Shown here one piece after another: positions 8,104-18,875 of a stretch of 45,298 nucleotides of DNA (the first letter of the stretch is position 1; every line of letters begins with the position of its first letter). A program made the translations under genes and the position numbers. The DNA is taken from NCBI GenBank assembly GCA_030148915.1, contig JASBSN010000095.1, positions 1 through 45,298 of the forward strand, read 5' to 3'. Source of the stretch: Thiogranum sp. (GTDB lineage: Bacteria > Pseudomonadota > Gammaproteobacteria > DSM-19610). Below the pieces are notes generated by a model. The model did no database searches. It saw only the letters and a program-made list of their open reading frames with translations, and was not told the origin of the DNA.

Positions 8104-9132
8104 ATGACTGAAGTGCGGACAATCGCCCTGGATGTTATGGGGGGTGACCATGGTCCGGAGGTGGTGTTGCCGGCGGCCTTGCGTTTTTTGCGCCAGCGCG
8201 GCGGTTTCCGCCTGCTGCTGGTCGGTGACCGCGACATCATCGAGGCCGGGCTGAGAAAACTCGGCGCGGCCGACGAACCGCGCCTGGAAATTCAGCACGC
8301 CTCGCAAAGAGTCGAAATGGACGAGCAGCCCGCGCGTGCGCTGCGCTTCAAAAAAGATTCCTCCATGCGCGTCGCCATCGATATGGTCAAAGAGGGGCGG
8401 GCACAGGCCTGCGTCAGCGCCGGCAATACCGGCGCCCTGATGGCCACCGCCCGCTTTGTGCTAAAAACCCTGCCGGGTATCGATAGGCCGGCGATCTGCA
8501 CGTCGCTGCCGAGCATCACCGGCCACACCTGGATGCTCGATCTCGGCGCCAACATCGATAGCTCGCCCGAACATCTGTTCCAGTTCGGTCTGATGGGTTC
8601 GGTGCTGGCGCACGCGGTCGATGGCAATGCGCGGCCGCGTGTCGGGCTGCTCAATATCGGCCAGGAGGAGATGAAAGGCAGCGATACGCTGCGTGAGGCC
8701 GCCGCGCTGCTGGCGGCCAGTCCGCTGAACTACATTGGCTTCGTCGAAGGCGATGACGTCTACTGTGGCAAGGTCGATGTGGTGGCCTGCGACGGCTTTG
8801 CCGGCAACATCGCCCTGAAGAGCACCGAGGGCGCGGCAAAACTGATTTATCATTTTATCAGACGTGAGTTCACGCGTAACATTCTTACCCGCATAGCGGC
8901 CCTGGTAGCGATGCCGGTACTTAAAGCTTTCAAGAAACAAATTGATCCGCGTCGTTATAACGGCGCAAGTTTGCTCGGTCTGCGCGGCTCGGTGATCAAG
9001 AGTCACGGCGGCGCTGACTCCCTGGCGTTCAGCCACGCCATCGAAGTGGCGGCAGTGGTGGTCGAAGGCAATGTGCCGCAACTTATCAGTACGCAGTTGC
9101 ACGCGGCGATAGCGGAAAAACAGGCGGTTTGA
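8104..9132 (+). CDS. plsX: phosphate acyltransferase PlsX
   Basis: PlsX makes acyl-phosphate from acyl-ACP and phosphate, the donor that PlsY uses for glycerol-3-phosphate acylation. This 342-residue protein has [20 protein letters not shown] at the start, [43 protein letters not shown] and [19 protein letters not shown], all PlsX landmarks. ATG 8104 is preferred to an upstream GTG at 8089, because the latter lies inside the terminator hairpin and adds non-family residues. No strong Shine-Dalgarno precedes the ATG; the terminator stem occupies that position. Its stop overlaps the fabH start by one base (TGATG). Confidence 0.95.
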   Translation: MTEVRTIALDVMGGDHGPEVVLPAALRFLRQRGGFRLLLVGDRDIIEAGLRKLGAADEPRLEIQHASQRVEMDEQPARALRFKKDSSMRVAIDMVKEGRAQACVSAGNTGALMATARFVLKTLPGIDRPAICTSLPSITGHTWMLDLGANIDSSPEHLFQFGLMGSVLAHAVDGNARPRVGLLNIGQEEMKGSDTLREAAALLAASPLNYIGFVEGDDVYCGKVDVVACDGFAGNIALKSTEGAAKLIYHFIRREFTRNILTRIAALVAMPVLKAFKKQIDPRRYNGASLLGLRGSVIKSHGGADSLAFSHAIEVAAVVVEGNVPQLISTQLHAAIAEKQAV

Positions 9133-10097
9133 TGTATTCACGTATAACTGGCACCGGCGGCTATCTCCCGGACAAAGTGCTGACCAATCATGATCTGGAA
9201 AAAATCGTCGATACCAGCGATCAGTGGATCCGCGAGCGTACCGGAATCAGCAAGCGACACATTGCGGCCGACGGCCAGAACACGGTTGACTTGGCAGAAC
9301 AGGCCGCGCGCCGCGCGCTGCAGGCCGCCGGGCGCGACGCCCAGGATATAGATCTGATCATTGTCGCCACGACCACGGCCGATCGCGTCTTTCCCAGCAC
9401 CGCCTGCCTGTTGCAGAAGCGGCTCGATCGTCATGGCTGCGCCGCCTTCGATATCCAGGCGGTATGCACCGGCTTTGTCTACGCGCTCGGCGTGGCCGAC
9501 AAGTTTGTGCGCACCGGCAGTGCCAGGTGCGCGCTGGTGGTGGGTGCGGAGACGCTCTCGCGGGTGCTCGACTGGAAAGACCGCAGCACCTGTGTCCTGT
9601 TCGGTGACGGCGCCGGCGCGGTGATCCTGGAGGCCAGCGACGAGACGGGTATTCTCTCCTCGCACCTGCACGCCGATGGCGCCTACGAGCACCTGCTGTC
9701 GGTACCCGGCGGCGTGGGGCAGGGTTATGACAGCCTCAAGGATGGTCACGGCTATGTAACCATGAAAGGCAATGAGGTCTTCAAGGTCGCCGTGAACACG
9801 CTCGGTCGGATTGTCGATGAGACACTGGAAGCCAATTCGCTCGATAAAAGCGACATCGATTGGCTGATTCCTCACCAGGCCAATATTCGTATCATCCAGG
9901 CCACGGCGAAAAAACTGAAAATGTCGATGGAGCAGGTGGTGGTCACGGTCGCCGAGCACGGCAACACCTCCAGTGCCTCGGTACCCCTGGCGCTGGATGT
10001 CGCGGTGCGCGACGGGCGCATCCAGCGCGGCGAAATGCTGTTGATGGAAGCGTTCGGCGGCGGGTTTACCTGGGGCTCCGTGTTGCTGAAATTTTAA
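9132..10097 (+). CDS. fabH: 3-oxoacyl-ACP synthase III (KAS III)
   Basis: FabH condenses acetyl-CoA with malonyl-ACP to start type II fatty-acid synthesis. The 321-residue protein shows the catalytic triad at standard places: Cys112 in [10 protein letters not shown], His248 in [11 protein letters not shown] and Asn278 in [14 protein letters not shown]. The N-terminus [20 protein letters not shown] and the end WGSVLLKF are family features. The ATG at 9132 overlaps the plsX stop; a TTG three bases upstream is also possible. It lies in the conserved plsX-fabH-fabD-fabG-acpP-fabF order. Confidence 0.97.
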   Translation: MYSRITGTGGYLPDKVLTNHDLEKIVDTSDQWIRERTGISKRHIAADGQNTVDLAEQAARRALQAAGRDAQDIDLIIVATTTADRVFPSTACLLQKRLDRHGCAAFDIQAVCTGFVYALGVADKFVRTGSARCALVVGAETLSRVLDWKDRSTCVLFGDGAGAVILEASDETGILSSHLHADGAYEHLLSVPGGVGQGYDSLKDGHGYVTMKGNEVFKVAVNTLGRIVDETLEANSLDKSDIDWLIPHQANIRIIQATAKKLKMSMEQVVVTVAEHGNTSSASVPLALDVAVRDGRIQRGEMLLMEAFGGGFTWGSVLLKF

Positions 10098-10108
10098 TGG
10101 AGAGCCAC

Positions 10109-11050
10109 ATGCGTTGTAAGCACCTCGCCATGGTCTTTCCCGGTCAGGGTTCGCAGTCGGTGGGTATGCTGGGGGAACTGGCCAAGCAGTTTCCGGCGGT
10201 GGGCGAAACCTTTGCCCAGGCCTCGGCGGTACTCGGTTACGATCTGTGGGCGCGTGTCCAACAGGGTCCGCCCGATCTGTTAAACCAGACTGTCTGCACG
10301 CAGCCGGCAATGCTGGCCGCGGGTGTGGCCGTATGGCGTTGCTGGCAGACCAGGAGCGCGGCGCAGCCCGCGCTGATGGCCGGTCACAGTCTCGGGGAAT
10401 ACACCGCGTTGGTGTGCGCGGGGGGCGTGGATTTTGCCGCAGCGGTCGGCCTGGTGGAAAAACGCGCGCAAGCCATGCAGAACGCCGTGCCGGAAGGCAG
10501 CGGCGCCATGGCGGCGATATTGGGCCTGGATGACCGGCAAGTGATCGAACTGTGCGCGCAGGCGGCCGGTGAGGAGGTGGTCAGCGCGGTGAATTTCAAT
10601 TCTCCCGGACAAGTGGTCATCGCCGGGCACGCCAGTGCGGTGGAGCGGGCCATGGAACGCGCCGGCCAAGCCGGCGCCAAGCGCGCCCTGCGCCTGCCGG
10701 TCTCTGTGCCCTCACACTGTTCCCTGATGCAGCCGGCGGCGGAGGTATTTGCCGAGGAACTGGCGGCGACGGTTTTCCGCATGCCGCAAATTCCCGTCAT
10801 GCACAATGTCGATGCCGGTATCAAGGATAATGTCGAGGCCATACGCGCAGCGCTGGCCGCACAATTATATCAGCCCGTGCGCTGGGTCGAATCGATTCGC
10901 GCAATGCACGCCATGGGCGTCACCCGGGTGCTGGAAATGGGCCCCGGCAAAGTGCTTGCAGGACTGAATAAACGTATTGAAAAATCGCTCCAGAGCGCCG
11001 CGTTGCAGACACCCGCGGATCTGGACTCGGCGCTGGAGGACGTGACGTGA
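10109..11050 (+). CDS. fabD: malonyl-CoA:ACP transacylase
   Basis: FabD loads malonyl groups from malonyl-CoA onto ACP. The 313-residue protein has AMVFPGQGSQSVGML, the nucleophile Ser94 in MAGHSLGEYTAL, the active-site His203 in VPSHCSLM and the C-terminal VLEMGPGKVLAGLNKRI. The start at 10109 is chosen because GGAG (10100-10103) lies at good spacing before it; an in-frame ATG at 10097 adds four residues and overlaps the fabH stop codon. Its stop lies within the fabG leader region, where a GTG overlap at 11047 also exists. Confidence 0.96.
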   Translation: MRCKHLAMVFPGQGSQSVGMLGELAKQFPAVGETFAQASAVLGYDLWARVQQGPPDLLNQTVCTQPAMLAAGVAVWRCWQTRSAAQPALMAGHSLGEYTALVCAGGVDFAAAVGLVEKRAQAMQNAVPEGSGAMAAILGLDDRQVIELCAQAAGEEVVSAVNFNSPGQVVIAGHASAVERAMERAGQAGAKRALRLPVSVPSHCSLMQPAAEVFAEELAATVFRMPQIPVMHNVDAGIKDNVEAIRAALAAQLYQPVRWVESIRAMHAMGVTRVLEMGPGKVLAGLNKRIEKSLQSAALQTPADLDSALEDVT

Positions 11051-11067
11051 GTGGGGAGGCGGAGACG

Positions 11068-11811
11068 ATGGTACTGTCCGGAGAAGTGGCTCTGATTACC
11101 GGCGCCAGCCGGGGTATCGGTCAGGCGATTGCGCGCCGGCTGGGCGCGCTCGGCGCACAGATAATCGGTACGGCCACAACGGACGAGGGCGCAGCCGCTA
11201 TACAGGCGGATTTGGCGGCCAGCGCCTGCGCCGGGCTCGGCCTGCGTCTGGATGTCACCGACCCGGCATCCATTGATGCTGCGATGGATGCCATCAAAGA
11301 GCGCTTTGCGCCACCCACCGTGCTGGTCAATAACGCCGGTATCACGCGTGACAATCTGCTCATGCGTATGAAAGACGACGAGTGGCAGGCCGTCATGGAC
11401 ACCAATCTGACTTCCGTATTCCGTCTCAGTCGCGCCTGTCTGCGCGGCATGATGAAAGCCAAACGCGGACGCATTATCAATATCGCCTCGGTGGTCGGCG
11501 CTACCGGTAACCCCGGCCAGGCCAACTATTCGGCCGCTAAGGCAGGTATGCTGGGCTTTACAAAATCGCTGGCTCGCGAGGTCGGTTCACGTGGCATAAC
11601 CGTGAATGCCGTGGCGCCGGGTTTCATCGATACCGATATGACCCGTGAGTTGGCACAGGCGCAGCGGGACGCCCTGATCAATCAGATTCCCCTCGGCCGC
11701 CTGGGCGGGGTAGAGGATATTGCTCAGGCGGTGGCGTTTTTGGCCTCGAATCAGGCCGCTTATATTACTGGTGAAACCTTGCACGTAAATGGCGGCATGT
11801 TTATGAGTTGA
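11068..11811 (+). CDS. fabG: 3-oxoacyl-ACP reductase
   Basis: An NADPH-dependent short-chain dehydrogenase that reduces beta-ketoacyl-ACP in fatty-acid elongation. The 247-residue protein has the cofactor loop LITGASRGIGQAIA, NNAGITRDNLLMRMKDDEW, and the catalytic Ser141, Tyr154 and Lys158 in NIASVVGATGNPGQANYSAA and the residues after it. The end is HVNGGMFMS. ATG 11068 matches the family N-terminus and has GGAGG and GGAG just before it. A GTG at 11047, overlapping the fabD stop, would add seven unlikely residues. Confidence 0.96.
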   Translation: MVLSGEVALITGASRGIGQAIARRLGALGAQIIGTATTDEGAAAIQADLAASACAGLGLRLDVTDPASIDAAMDAIKERFAPPTVLVNNAGITRDNLLMRMKDDEWQAVMDTNLTSVFRLSRACLRGMMKAKRGRIINIASVVGATGNPGQANYSAAKAGMLGFTKSLAREVGSRGITVNAVAPGFIDTDMTRELAQAQRDALINQIPLGRLGGVEDIAQAVAFLASNQAAYITGETLHVNGGMFMS

Positions 11812-11998
11812 CAAGGTGTTTTCTAAAAATTGATTGGTAGTACTTTGTTTACACAAGAAATATTATCTGCTACCTTGCGCGACTCGGCGAATTGCCGGGT
11901 TAAACATTCGGATTTTGTTGACTGGCATGGTTATCGGCTTTTCACTAAAATACGCGCGCAGCCCGCACTGATTACATATAACTGAGGATTTTTCAGCG

Positions 11999-12235
11999 AT
12001 GAGCAATGTCGAAGAACGCGTCAAGAAGATTGTTGTGGAACAGCTGGACGTCGGCGAAGATGCTGTGACTAACGAAGCATCTTTTGTGGACGATCTGGGC
12101 GCGGACTCCCTGGATACCGTCGAACTGGTTATGGCGCTTGAAGAGGAATTCGAGTGCGAGATTCCGGACGAAGAAGCTGAGAAAATCACCACTGTTCAGC
12201 AAGCGATTGACTACGTCCAGGCGCATCTCGGTTAA
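11999..12235 (+). CDS. acpP: acyl carrier protein
   Basis: A 78-residue acidic carrier protein that tethers growing acyl chains by 4'-phosphopantetheine. The attachment serine is Ser37 in [18 protein letters not shown]; the start [16 protein letters not shown] and the end IDYVQAHLG are typical. The ATG follows a GAGGA (11983-11987). A 187-bp gap precedes it, long for this run, which suggests its own promoter in keeping with the very high ACP demand. The gap contains an imperfect hairpin (11882-11888 with 11894-11900) and AT-rich tracts at 11820-11870, but I cannot point to one clear -35/-10 pair. Confidence 0.98.
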   Translation: MSNVEERVKKIVVEQLDVGEDAVTNEASFVDDLGADSLDTVELVMALEEEFECEIPDEEAEKITTVQQAIDYVQAHLG

Positions 12236-12256
12236 TCGCCGTCCCCACCTGCGTCG

Positions 12257-12277
12257 GGCCGCCGCTCACTGGCGGCC
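12257..12277 (+). other. hairpin between acpP and fabF
   Basis: A perfect 7-bp stem GGCCGCC (12257-12263) / GGCGGCC (12271-12277) with a 7-nt loop, 21 bp after the acpP stop. It is not followed by a T-run, so it is more likely a 3'-end stabiliser of the abundant acpP message or a weak attenuator than a full intrinsic terminator. Confidence 0.55.
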
Positions 12278-12317
12278 GATCTCAGTTTCCCACCCTGTGA
12301 ATACCTAAGGATCGGAA

Positions 12318-13568
12318 GTGCTTTCTGTTGCACAGCGTCGCGTAGTGGTCACCGGACTGGGTATTATCTGTCCGGTGGGGCTGTCCGTCGAGCCGGCATG
12401 GGCGGCCATCATCGCTGGAAGGAGCGGTATCCGCCCCATTACCAGTTTTGACGTTGCCGATTTTCCGGTGCGCTTCGGCGGCAGTATCGAAGATTTCGAT
12501 GTCACCGAGTACGTGTCGAAAAAAGACGCGAGGAAAATGGACACTTTCATTCACTACGGCGTAGCGGCGGGCACACAGGCCTTGCGCGATTCCGGTCTGG
12601 AAGTGACTGAACGCAACGCCGAGCGCATCGGCGTCTCGGTGGGCGCCGGCATCGGCGGCCTGCCCGGTATCGAAAAAAACTACGCCGCGTATCTGCACGG
12701 TGGCCCGCGCAAAATCTCGCCGTTCTTCGTCCCCGCCAATATCATCAACATGATTTCCGGTAATCTGTCGATCATGTACGGCCTCAAGGGCCCGAACATT
12801 GCCATGGTCACCGCCTGCACCACCGGGACCCACAGTATCGGTGAGGCGGCGCGTATCATCGCTTACGGAGACGCCGACGTGATGCTCGCCGGCGGCGCCG
12901 AGATGGCCACCACGCACACCGGCCTCGGCGGCTTCGCCGCGGCCAAGGCGCTGTCCACGCGCAACGATGACCCGCAGAGCGCGAGTCGTCCATGGGACCG
13001 GGATCGGGACGGTTTTGTACTCGGGGACGGTGCCGGGGTGATGGTGCTGGAAGAGTACCGGCGCGCGCGCGCGCGGGGGGCGAAAATCTATGCCGAGGTG
13101 GCCGGCTATGGTATGAGTGGCGACGCTTATCACATGACGCAGCCATCCCTGAACGGCGAGGGTGCCGCGCGCTGCATGCGCAATGCGCTGCGCGATGCCG
13201 GTGTGCAAGCCGATACGGTGGATTATGTCAACGCCCACGGGACTTCGACGCCGGCCGGCGATACCGCCGAGGTCAAGGCGATCAAGAGCGCGCTCGGCGA
13301 ACACGCTTATCGCACCGCGGTGAGTTCCACCAAGTCGATGACCGGCCACCTGTTGGGCGCCGCCGGCGGCATTGAGGCCATTTTCACCGTCCTGGCGATC
13401 CGCGATCAGGTGGCGCCGCCGACCATCAACCAGTTTACGCCGGACCCCGAGTGTGATCTGGACTTTGTGCCCAACCAGGCGCGCGAGATGAAAATCCGCG
13501 TCGCCATGTCGAATTCCTTCGGCTTCGGCGGCACTAACGGCTGCCTTGTCTTTACCCAGCCCGACTAG
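12318..13568 (+). CDS. fabF: 3-oxoacyl-ACP synthase II (KAS II)
   Basis: FabF elongates acyl-ACP with malonyl-ACP. The 416-residue protein carries the Cys-His-His triad: Cys167 in [15 protein letters not shown], His307 in [11 protein letters not shown] and His344 in [14 protein letters not shown], with the supporting Lys339. [14 protein letters not shown] ends the protein. The start is GTG 12318, with AAGGA (12307-12311) at proper distance and [15 protein letters not shown] immediately following. It lies 82 bp after acpP. Confidence 0.97.
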   Translation: MLSVAQRRVVVTGLGIICPVGLSVEPAWAAIIAGRSGIRPITSFDVADFPVRFGGSIEDFDVTEYVSKKDARKMDTFIHYGVAAGTQALRDSGLEVTERNAERIGVSVGAGIGGLPGIEKNYAAYLHGGPRKISPFFVPANIINMISGNLSIMYGLKGPNIAMVTACTTGTHSIGEAARIIAYGDADVMLAGGAEMATTHTGLGGFAAAKALSTRNDDPQSASRPWDRDRDGFVLGDGAGVMVLEEYRRARARGAKIYAEVAGYGMSGDAYHMTQPSLNGEGAARCMRNALRDAGVQADTVDYVNAHGTSTPAGDTAEVKAIKSALGEHAYRTAVSSTKSMTGHLLGAAGGIEAIFTVLAIRDQVAPPTINQFTPDPECDLDFVPNQAREMKIRVAMSNSFGFGGTNGCLVFTQPD

Positions 13569-13610
13569 CCGCGTCGATTGCAGGCCACGGCCGCGCCTGG
13601 CTAGATCCTG

Positions 13611-14933
13611 ATGTATCAATCAGCCATCGACACGGTCTTCGACCTGCTCACACTGCACTGCCACAACCCGCAACGTTACCCGCACCTTCTACAAAGCGGT
13701 GCTGTCGGCACCCAGGGGCGTTTCGACATTCTGTTCGCCTTCCCCGGCGAGACGCTGGTGCTGAACGACCCCCGAGAGGGCGATTTCCTGCAGCGCCTCG
13801 ATGCGCGCTGGGCGCAGGTGGCGGCCACGCAGACACCGGCCGAAGGTCTGCCCTTTCAAGGCGGCTGGTTTGTTTATTTGGGCTACGAGCTGGCGGCACA
13901 GATCGAGCCGCAACTGGAGCTGTGCGCTGACACATCGGGTCTGCCGGTGGCCAGCGCCACGCGTATCCCCGCCGCCGTTATCCGCGACCACCTGCAGCAA
14001 CGTTGTTGGGTAGTGTCGGAAAACCAGACCTGCCTGCGCGCCATCGTAGCGGATATCGCTGCGCTCGATGAGGACAACGCCGAGCGCGGTGGATTGTCGC
14101 TTGCCGCGCCCTCGCAAGACGATCCGCAGCTCTACCTCGCCGCAGTCGACAGAGTGCTGCGCTACATCCGTGACGGCGATGTGTTCCAGGTCAATCTATC
14201 CCGGCAATGGTGTACCGATTGGCCGCGAGCACTGTCCTCGGCTGCGCTTTACCGCCGCCTGCGTGCGGCTAACCCGGGGCCCTTCAACGGTCTGGCCACC
14301 TGGGGGGACACCGCGGTGATCTCCTCTTCACCCGAGCGGCTGGTCGAAGTGCGCGGCGATCGCGTGCAGACGCGTCCGATCGCCGGTACCCGGGCGCGTG
14401 CGGCGACGGCGGCAGCCGATCGCGCCGAAGCCGACGAACTGTTGCGTCACCCGAAAGAGCAGGCCGAACACATCATGCTGATCGATCTGGAGCGCAACGA
14501 TCTGGGGCGTATCGCTCTACCCGGCTCGGTGCGGGTGAGCGAACTGATGGCGCTCGAGTCCTATGCGACGGTGCATCATATCGTCTCTAATGTCGAAGCG
14601 AGATTGCGCGACGGAGTGACGCCAGGGCAGGTGATTCGCGCACTGTTTCCCGGCGGTACCATCACCGGCTGCCCCAAGGTGCGCTGCATGCAAATTATCG
14701 CCGAGTTGGAACAGCAACCGCGTGGCGCTTATACCGGCTCCATCGGCTATCTGAATCATGACGGCAGTATGGATCTGAATATACTCATTCGTACCATGGT
14801 GCGCGGCCGCGGACAGCTGCGGTTCCGCGCCGGCGCGGGGATTGTCTACGACTCGGATCCGCAGCGCGAGTTGGGCGAAACACGCGATAAGGCGGCGGGG
14901 CTGTTGCGGGCGCTCCAGGGTGGTCTTGGATGA
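13611..14933 (+). CDS. pabB: aminodeoxychorismate synthase component I
   Basis: PabB converts chorismate and ammonia (from the glutaminase PabA) to 4-amino-4-deoxychorismate for folate. The 440-residue protein has the chorismate-binding fold: PFNGLATWGDTAVISSSPER, LIDLERNDLGRI, FPGGTITGCPKVRCMQII and AYTGSIGYLNHDGSMDLNI. One feature is unusual for a PabB of the E. coli type: the PIKGT motif reads PIAGT (residues 256-260), alanine replacing the active-site lysine and matching anthranilate synthase TrpE. The neighbours pabC-mltG-tmk-holB are the standard PabB setting, so I keep pabB. PabA is not in the window. The stop overlaps pabC by four bases. Confidence 0.88.
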   Translation: MYQSAIDTVFDLLTLHCHNPQRYPHLLQSGAVGTQGRFDILFAFPGETLVLNDPREGDFLQRLDARWAQVAATQTPAEGLPFQGGWFVYLGYELAAQIEPQLELCADTSGLPVASATRIPAAVIRDHLQQRCWVVSENQTCLRAIVADIAALDEDNAERGGLSLAAPSQDDPQLYLAAVDRVLRYIRDGDVFQVNLSRQWCTDWPRALSSAALYRRLRAANPGPFNGLATWGDTAVISSSPERLVEVRGDRVQTRPIAGTRARAATAAADRAEADELLRHPKEQAEHIMLIDLERNDLGRIALPGSVRVSELMALESYATVHHIVSNVEARLRDGVTPGQVIRALFPGGTITGCPKVRCMQIIAELEQQPRGAYTGSIGYLNHDGSMDLNILIRTMVRGRGQLRFRAGAGIVYDSDPQRELGETRDKAAGLLRALQGGLG

Positions 14934-15778
14934 GCGATGCTAATTACTGGATAGACGGCGAACCGGCCACCGGCCTGGATCCGGGCGAACGCATCGTTCA
15001 GTACGGCGACGGTCTGTTCGAGACCCTGTGTGTACGCCAGGCAGTGCCCGAATACCTGGCGCGTCATCTGTGCCGTCTGCGCGTCGGCTGCGAGCGTCTG
15101 CAGCTGTCGTTCCACGACTGGCCGGAGCTGGCGGCGCAAATCGGGCAACTGGCCGGCCAAATCAACGACGGTGTGATCAAAGTCATCCTCGGACGCCGCT
15201 GCGCCGGACGCGGTTACCGGTTTGGCGCAAGCGCCACGACGTGCATCGTCAGCAGCCACCCGTTGCCGGATTGGCCGGCGCACAATGCCACGGCCGGGGT
15301 ACGCACGCGCTGGTGTGCGCTGCGCCTGGGTGTGCAGCCGGCGCTGGCGGGGATCAAGCACCTCAACCGTCTGGAGCAGGTGTTGGCGCGCGCCGAGTGG
15401 CGGCAGGAATATGCCGAAGGACTGCTGCTTGACTGTAACGAGCGGCTGATCGAGGGTACGATGAGTAACCTGTTCGTCGTGCGCGAGGGGGTCTTGCTGA
15501 CGCCGCGACTGGAGTCCTGCGGGGTGGCCGGTGTCATGCGCTCCGTGCTGATTGATCTGGCCGCGCAACTGGGGATCGAAGTCCGGCGCCAGACGTTGCG
15601 CGTCACGGATCTGCAGTGCGCCCAGGAGGTATTTGTCTGTAACAGTCTGATCGGCATCTGGCCGGTCATAGAGATCGGCTCGCAGCATCGGTTCGCCGCC
15701 GGTAAACTGACCCGGAGGTTGCAGCAGGCGCTGCGCCACGACGACAAGAGCGGCCGCGGCGACTGGTACCATGAATAA
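14930..15778 (+). CDS. pabC: aminodeoxychorismate lyase
   Basis: A PLP-dependent fold-type IV enzyme that eliminates pyruvate from aminodeoxychorismate to give p-aminobenzoate. The 282-residue protein has VQYGDGLFETLCVRQ near the N-terminus, the PLP lysine Lys143 in LAGIKHLNRLEQVLA, LLLDCNERLIEGTMSNLFVV and EVFVCNSLIGIWPV. The ATG overlaps the pabB stop (ATGA), and its own end overlaps the mltG start by eight bases. This is tight translational coupling of the two PABA-forming steps. Confidence 0.94.
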   Translation: MSDANYWIDGEPATGLDPGERIVQYGDGLFETLCVRQAVPEYLARHLCRLRVGCERLQLSFHDWPELAAQIGQLAGQINDGVIKVILGRRCAGRGYRFGASATTCIVSSHPLPDWPAHNATAGVRTRWCALRLGVQPALAGIKHLNRLEQVLARAEWRQEYAEGLLLDCNERLIEGTMSNLFVVREGVLLTPRLESCGVAGVMRSVLIDLAAQLGIEVRRQTLRVTDLQCAQEVFVCNSLIGIWPVIEIGSQHRFAAGKLTRRLQQALRHDDKSGRGDWYHE

Positions 15779-16811
15779 ATCGACAGGGGGCAACGTGCCT
15801 AAGGGCAGAGATCTTGGGTTTCGAATCGTTGGGCTATTGGTGCTCGGCCTAAGCTTTGTCGGCGCCTGGCTGATTATGGATTTCCAGTCCTTCCGCGAGG
15901 ATCCGTTACGGCTACCGTCCGCCGGCAGCACCCTGATCGTCCAGCCCGGCGATCACCTCAGACGCATCGCCGTGGAATTGCAGCAACAGGGCGTTATTGA
16001 CAAGCCGCTCTACCTGGTGCTGCTCGGTCGTTATCTCGGACTGGACGCGCGCATCAAGGCCGGCGAGTTTCAGCTGCGGCGCGGCACTAACGCCGAGGGC
16101 CTGCTCGAGCAACTGAGCCGCGGCCAGGTGGTGCAGCACCGGCTGGCGCTCATAGAAGGCGAAACGTTCAAAGAGATGATGCGGCGGGTGGCGGCTAACG
16201 AGGTGCTGGAGCACACCCTCGCCGATTCCAGTGCAGCCAGCGTCATGGCCGCGCTGGGGCACCCCGAGGAGCATCCGGAAGGGCGCTTTCTCCCGGAGAC
16301 TTACGCCTTTCCGCGCGGCACCACGGACGTTGAGTTTCTGCGCCGCTCCTACGAGCAGATGCAAGCCTTCCTGCAACAGGCCTGGCCGGCGCGCGCTGCC
16401 GATTTGCCGTTGCGCACGCCCTACGAAGCGCTGATTCTGGCCTCGATTGTGGAGAAAGAAACCGCGGTCGCCGCCGAGCGCGCCCAGATCGCCGGAGTAT
16501 TTGTCCGCCGCTTGCAAAAGGGCATGAAACTGCAGACCGATCCGACCGTCATATACGGTCTGGGCGAGCGCTACGACGGCGATATCCGTTTTCGCGATTT
16601 GCGCGACGATACGCCCTATAATACTTACACGCGTTTCGGCCTGCCGCCGACCCCTATTGCCATGCCCGGTAGAGAGGCGATACTCGCGGTGCTGCACCCC
16701 GGCAGCGGTAACAGTCTCTATTTCGTCTCGCGCGGGGACGGTAGCCATCATTTTTCCACTACGCTCGCTGAACATAACCGGGCGGTCGATCAGTATCAAA
16801 GAAAGCGTTGA
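15771..16811 (+). CDS. mltG: endolytic murein transglycosylase
   Basis: MltG (YceG) cleaves nascent peptidoglycan strands at the inner membrane and so sets glycan chain length. The 346-residue protein has one N-terminal transmembrane segment (about residues 19-38), a LysM-like region (STLIVQPGDHLRRIAVELQQ) and the catalytic YceG domain with LILASIVEKETAVAAER (catalytic Glu), KLQTDPTVIYGLG and TPYNTYTRFGLPPTPIAMP. The ATG at 15771 overlaps pabC; a GTG at 15795 is an alternative that would still keep the membrane anchor. Only three bases separate it from tmk. Confidence 0.94.
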   Translation: MNKSTGGNVPKGRDLGFRIVGLLVLGLSFVGAWLIMDFQSFREDPLRLPSAGSTLIVQPGDHLRRIAVELQQQGVIDKPLYLVLLGRYLGLDARIKAGEFQLRRGTNAEGLLEQLSRGQVVQHRLALIEGETFKEMMRRVAANEVLEHTLADSSAASVMAALGHPEEHPEGRFLPETYAFPRGTTDVEFLRRSYEQMQAFLQQAWPARAADLPLRTPYEALILASIVEKETAVAAERAQIAGVFVRRLQKGMKLQTDPTVIYGLGERYDGDIRFRDLRDDTPYNTYTRFGLPPTPIAMPGREAILAVLHPGSGNSLYFVSRGDGSHHFSTTLAEHNRAVDQYQRKR

Positions 16812-18451
<1,640 letters not shown>

Positions 18452-18471
18452 TGGGCAGCTAAGAAGACACT

Positions 18472-18831
18472 ATGACAACAAAATCGGCGGGCGGTGCGCG
18501 ACAGGGGATATTGTCGCTGACCATCAAGGACAAAAGCGCGTTATACGCGGCGTACATGCCATTCATTAAACACGGCGGTCTGTTTATCCCTACCAATAAA
18601 ACCTATCAGCTCGGCGACGAAGTGTTCATGTTGCTGACCCTGATGGACGAGCCGGAAAAAATACCCGTGGCGGGCAAGATCATCTGGATTACACCCAAGG
18701 GCGCGCAGGGCGCGCGCGCTGCGGGCATCGGTGTGCAGTTCAGCGACCAGGACGGCGGTACCGCGCAGAAAAAAATCGAGACCTATCTGGCCGGTGCGTT
18801 GACCGCCGATCGTCCGACCCATACCATGTAA
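18472..18831 (+). CDS. pilZ: type IV pilus assembly protein PilZ
   Basis: A 119-residue PilZ-domain protein of the founding PilZ type needed for type IV pilus biogenesis; in Pseudomonas and Xanthomonas it also lies between holB and tatD. Sequence landmarks are ILSLTIKDKSALYAAYMPFI, KHGGLFIPTNKTYQLGDEV and VAGKIIWITPKGAQG. It lacks the RxxxR and DxSxxG motifs, so it should not bind c-di-GMP but act by contacting the PilB ATPase and FimX-like proteins, as known for the family. No pil structural genes are in the window. Confidence 0.92.
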   Translation: MTTKSAGGARQGILSLTIKDKSALYAAYMPFIKHGGLFIPTNKTYQLGDEVFMLLTLMDEPEKIPVAGKIIWITPKGAQGARAAGIGVQFSDQDGGTAQKKIETYLAGALTADRPTHTM

Positions 18832-18875
18832 AACCTGCCGGCGGGCCACCGGCTTGCCGCCGCACTCAATACACC

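Noticed and set aside
11812-11998. A defined sigma70 promoter for acpP
   Set aside because: TTTACA at 11848 has only a poor -10 at proper distance (TACCTT); an own promoter is likely but cannot be placed.
12282-13619. 445-codon minus-strand frame opposite fabF
   Set aside because: Antisense shadow of a gene with all catalytic residues in place.
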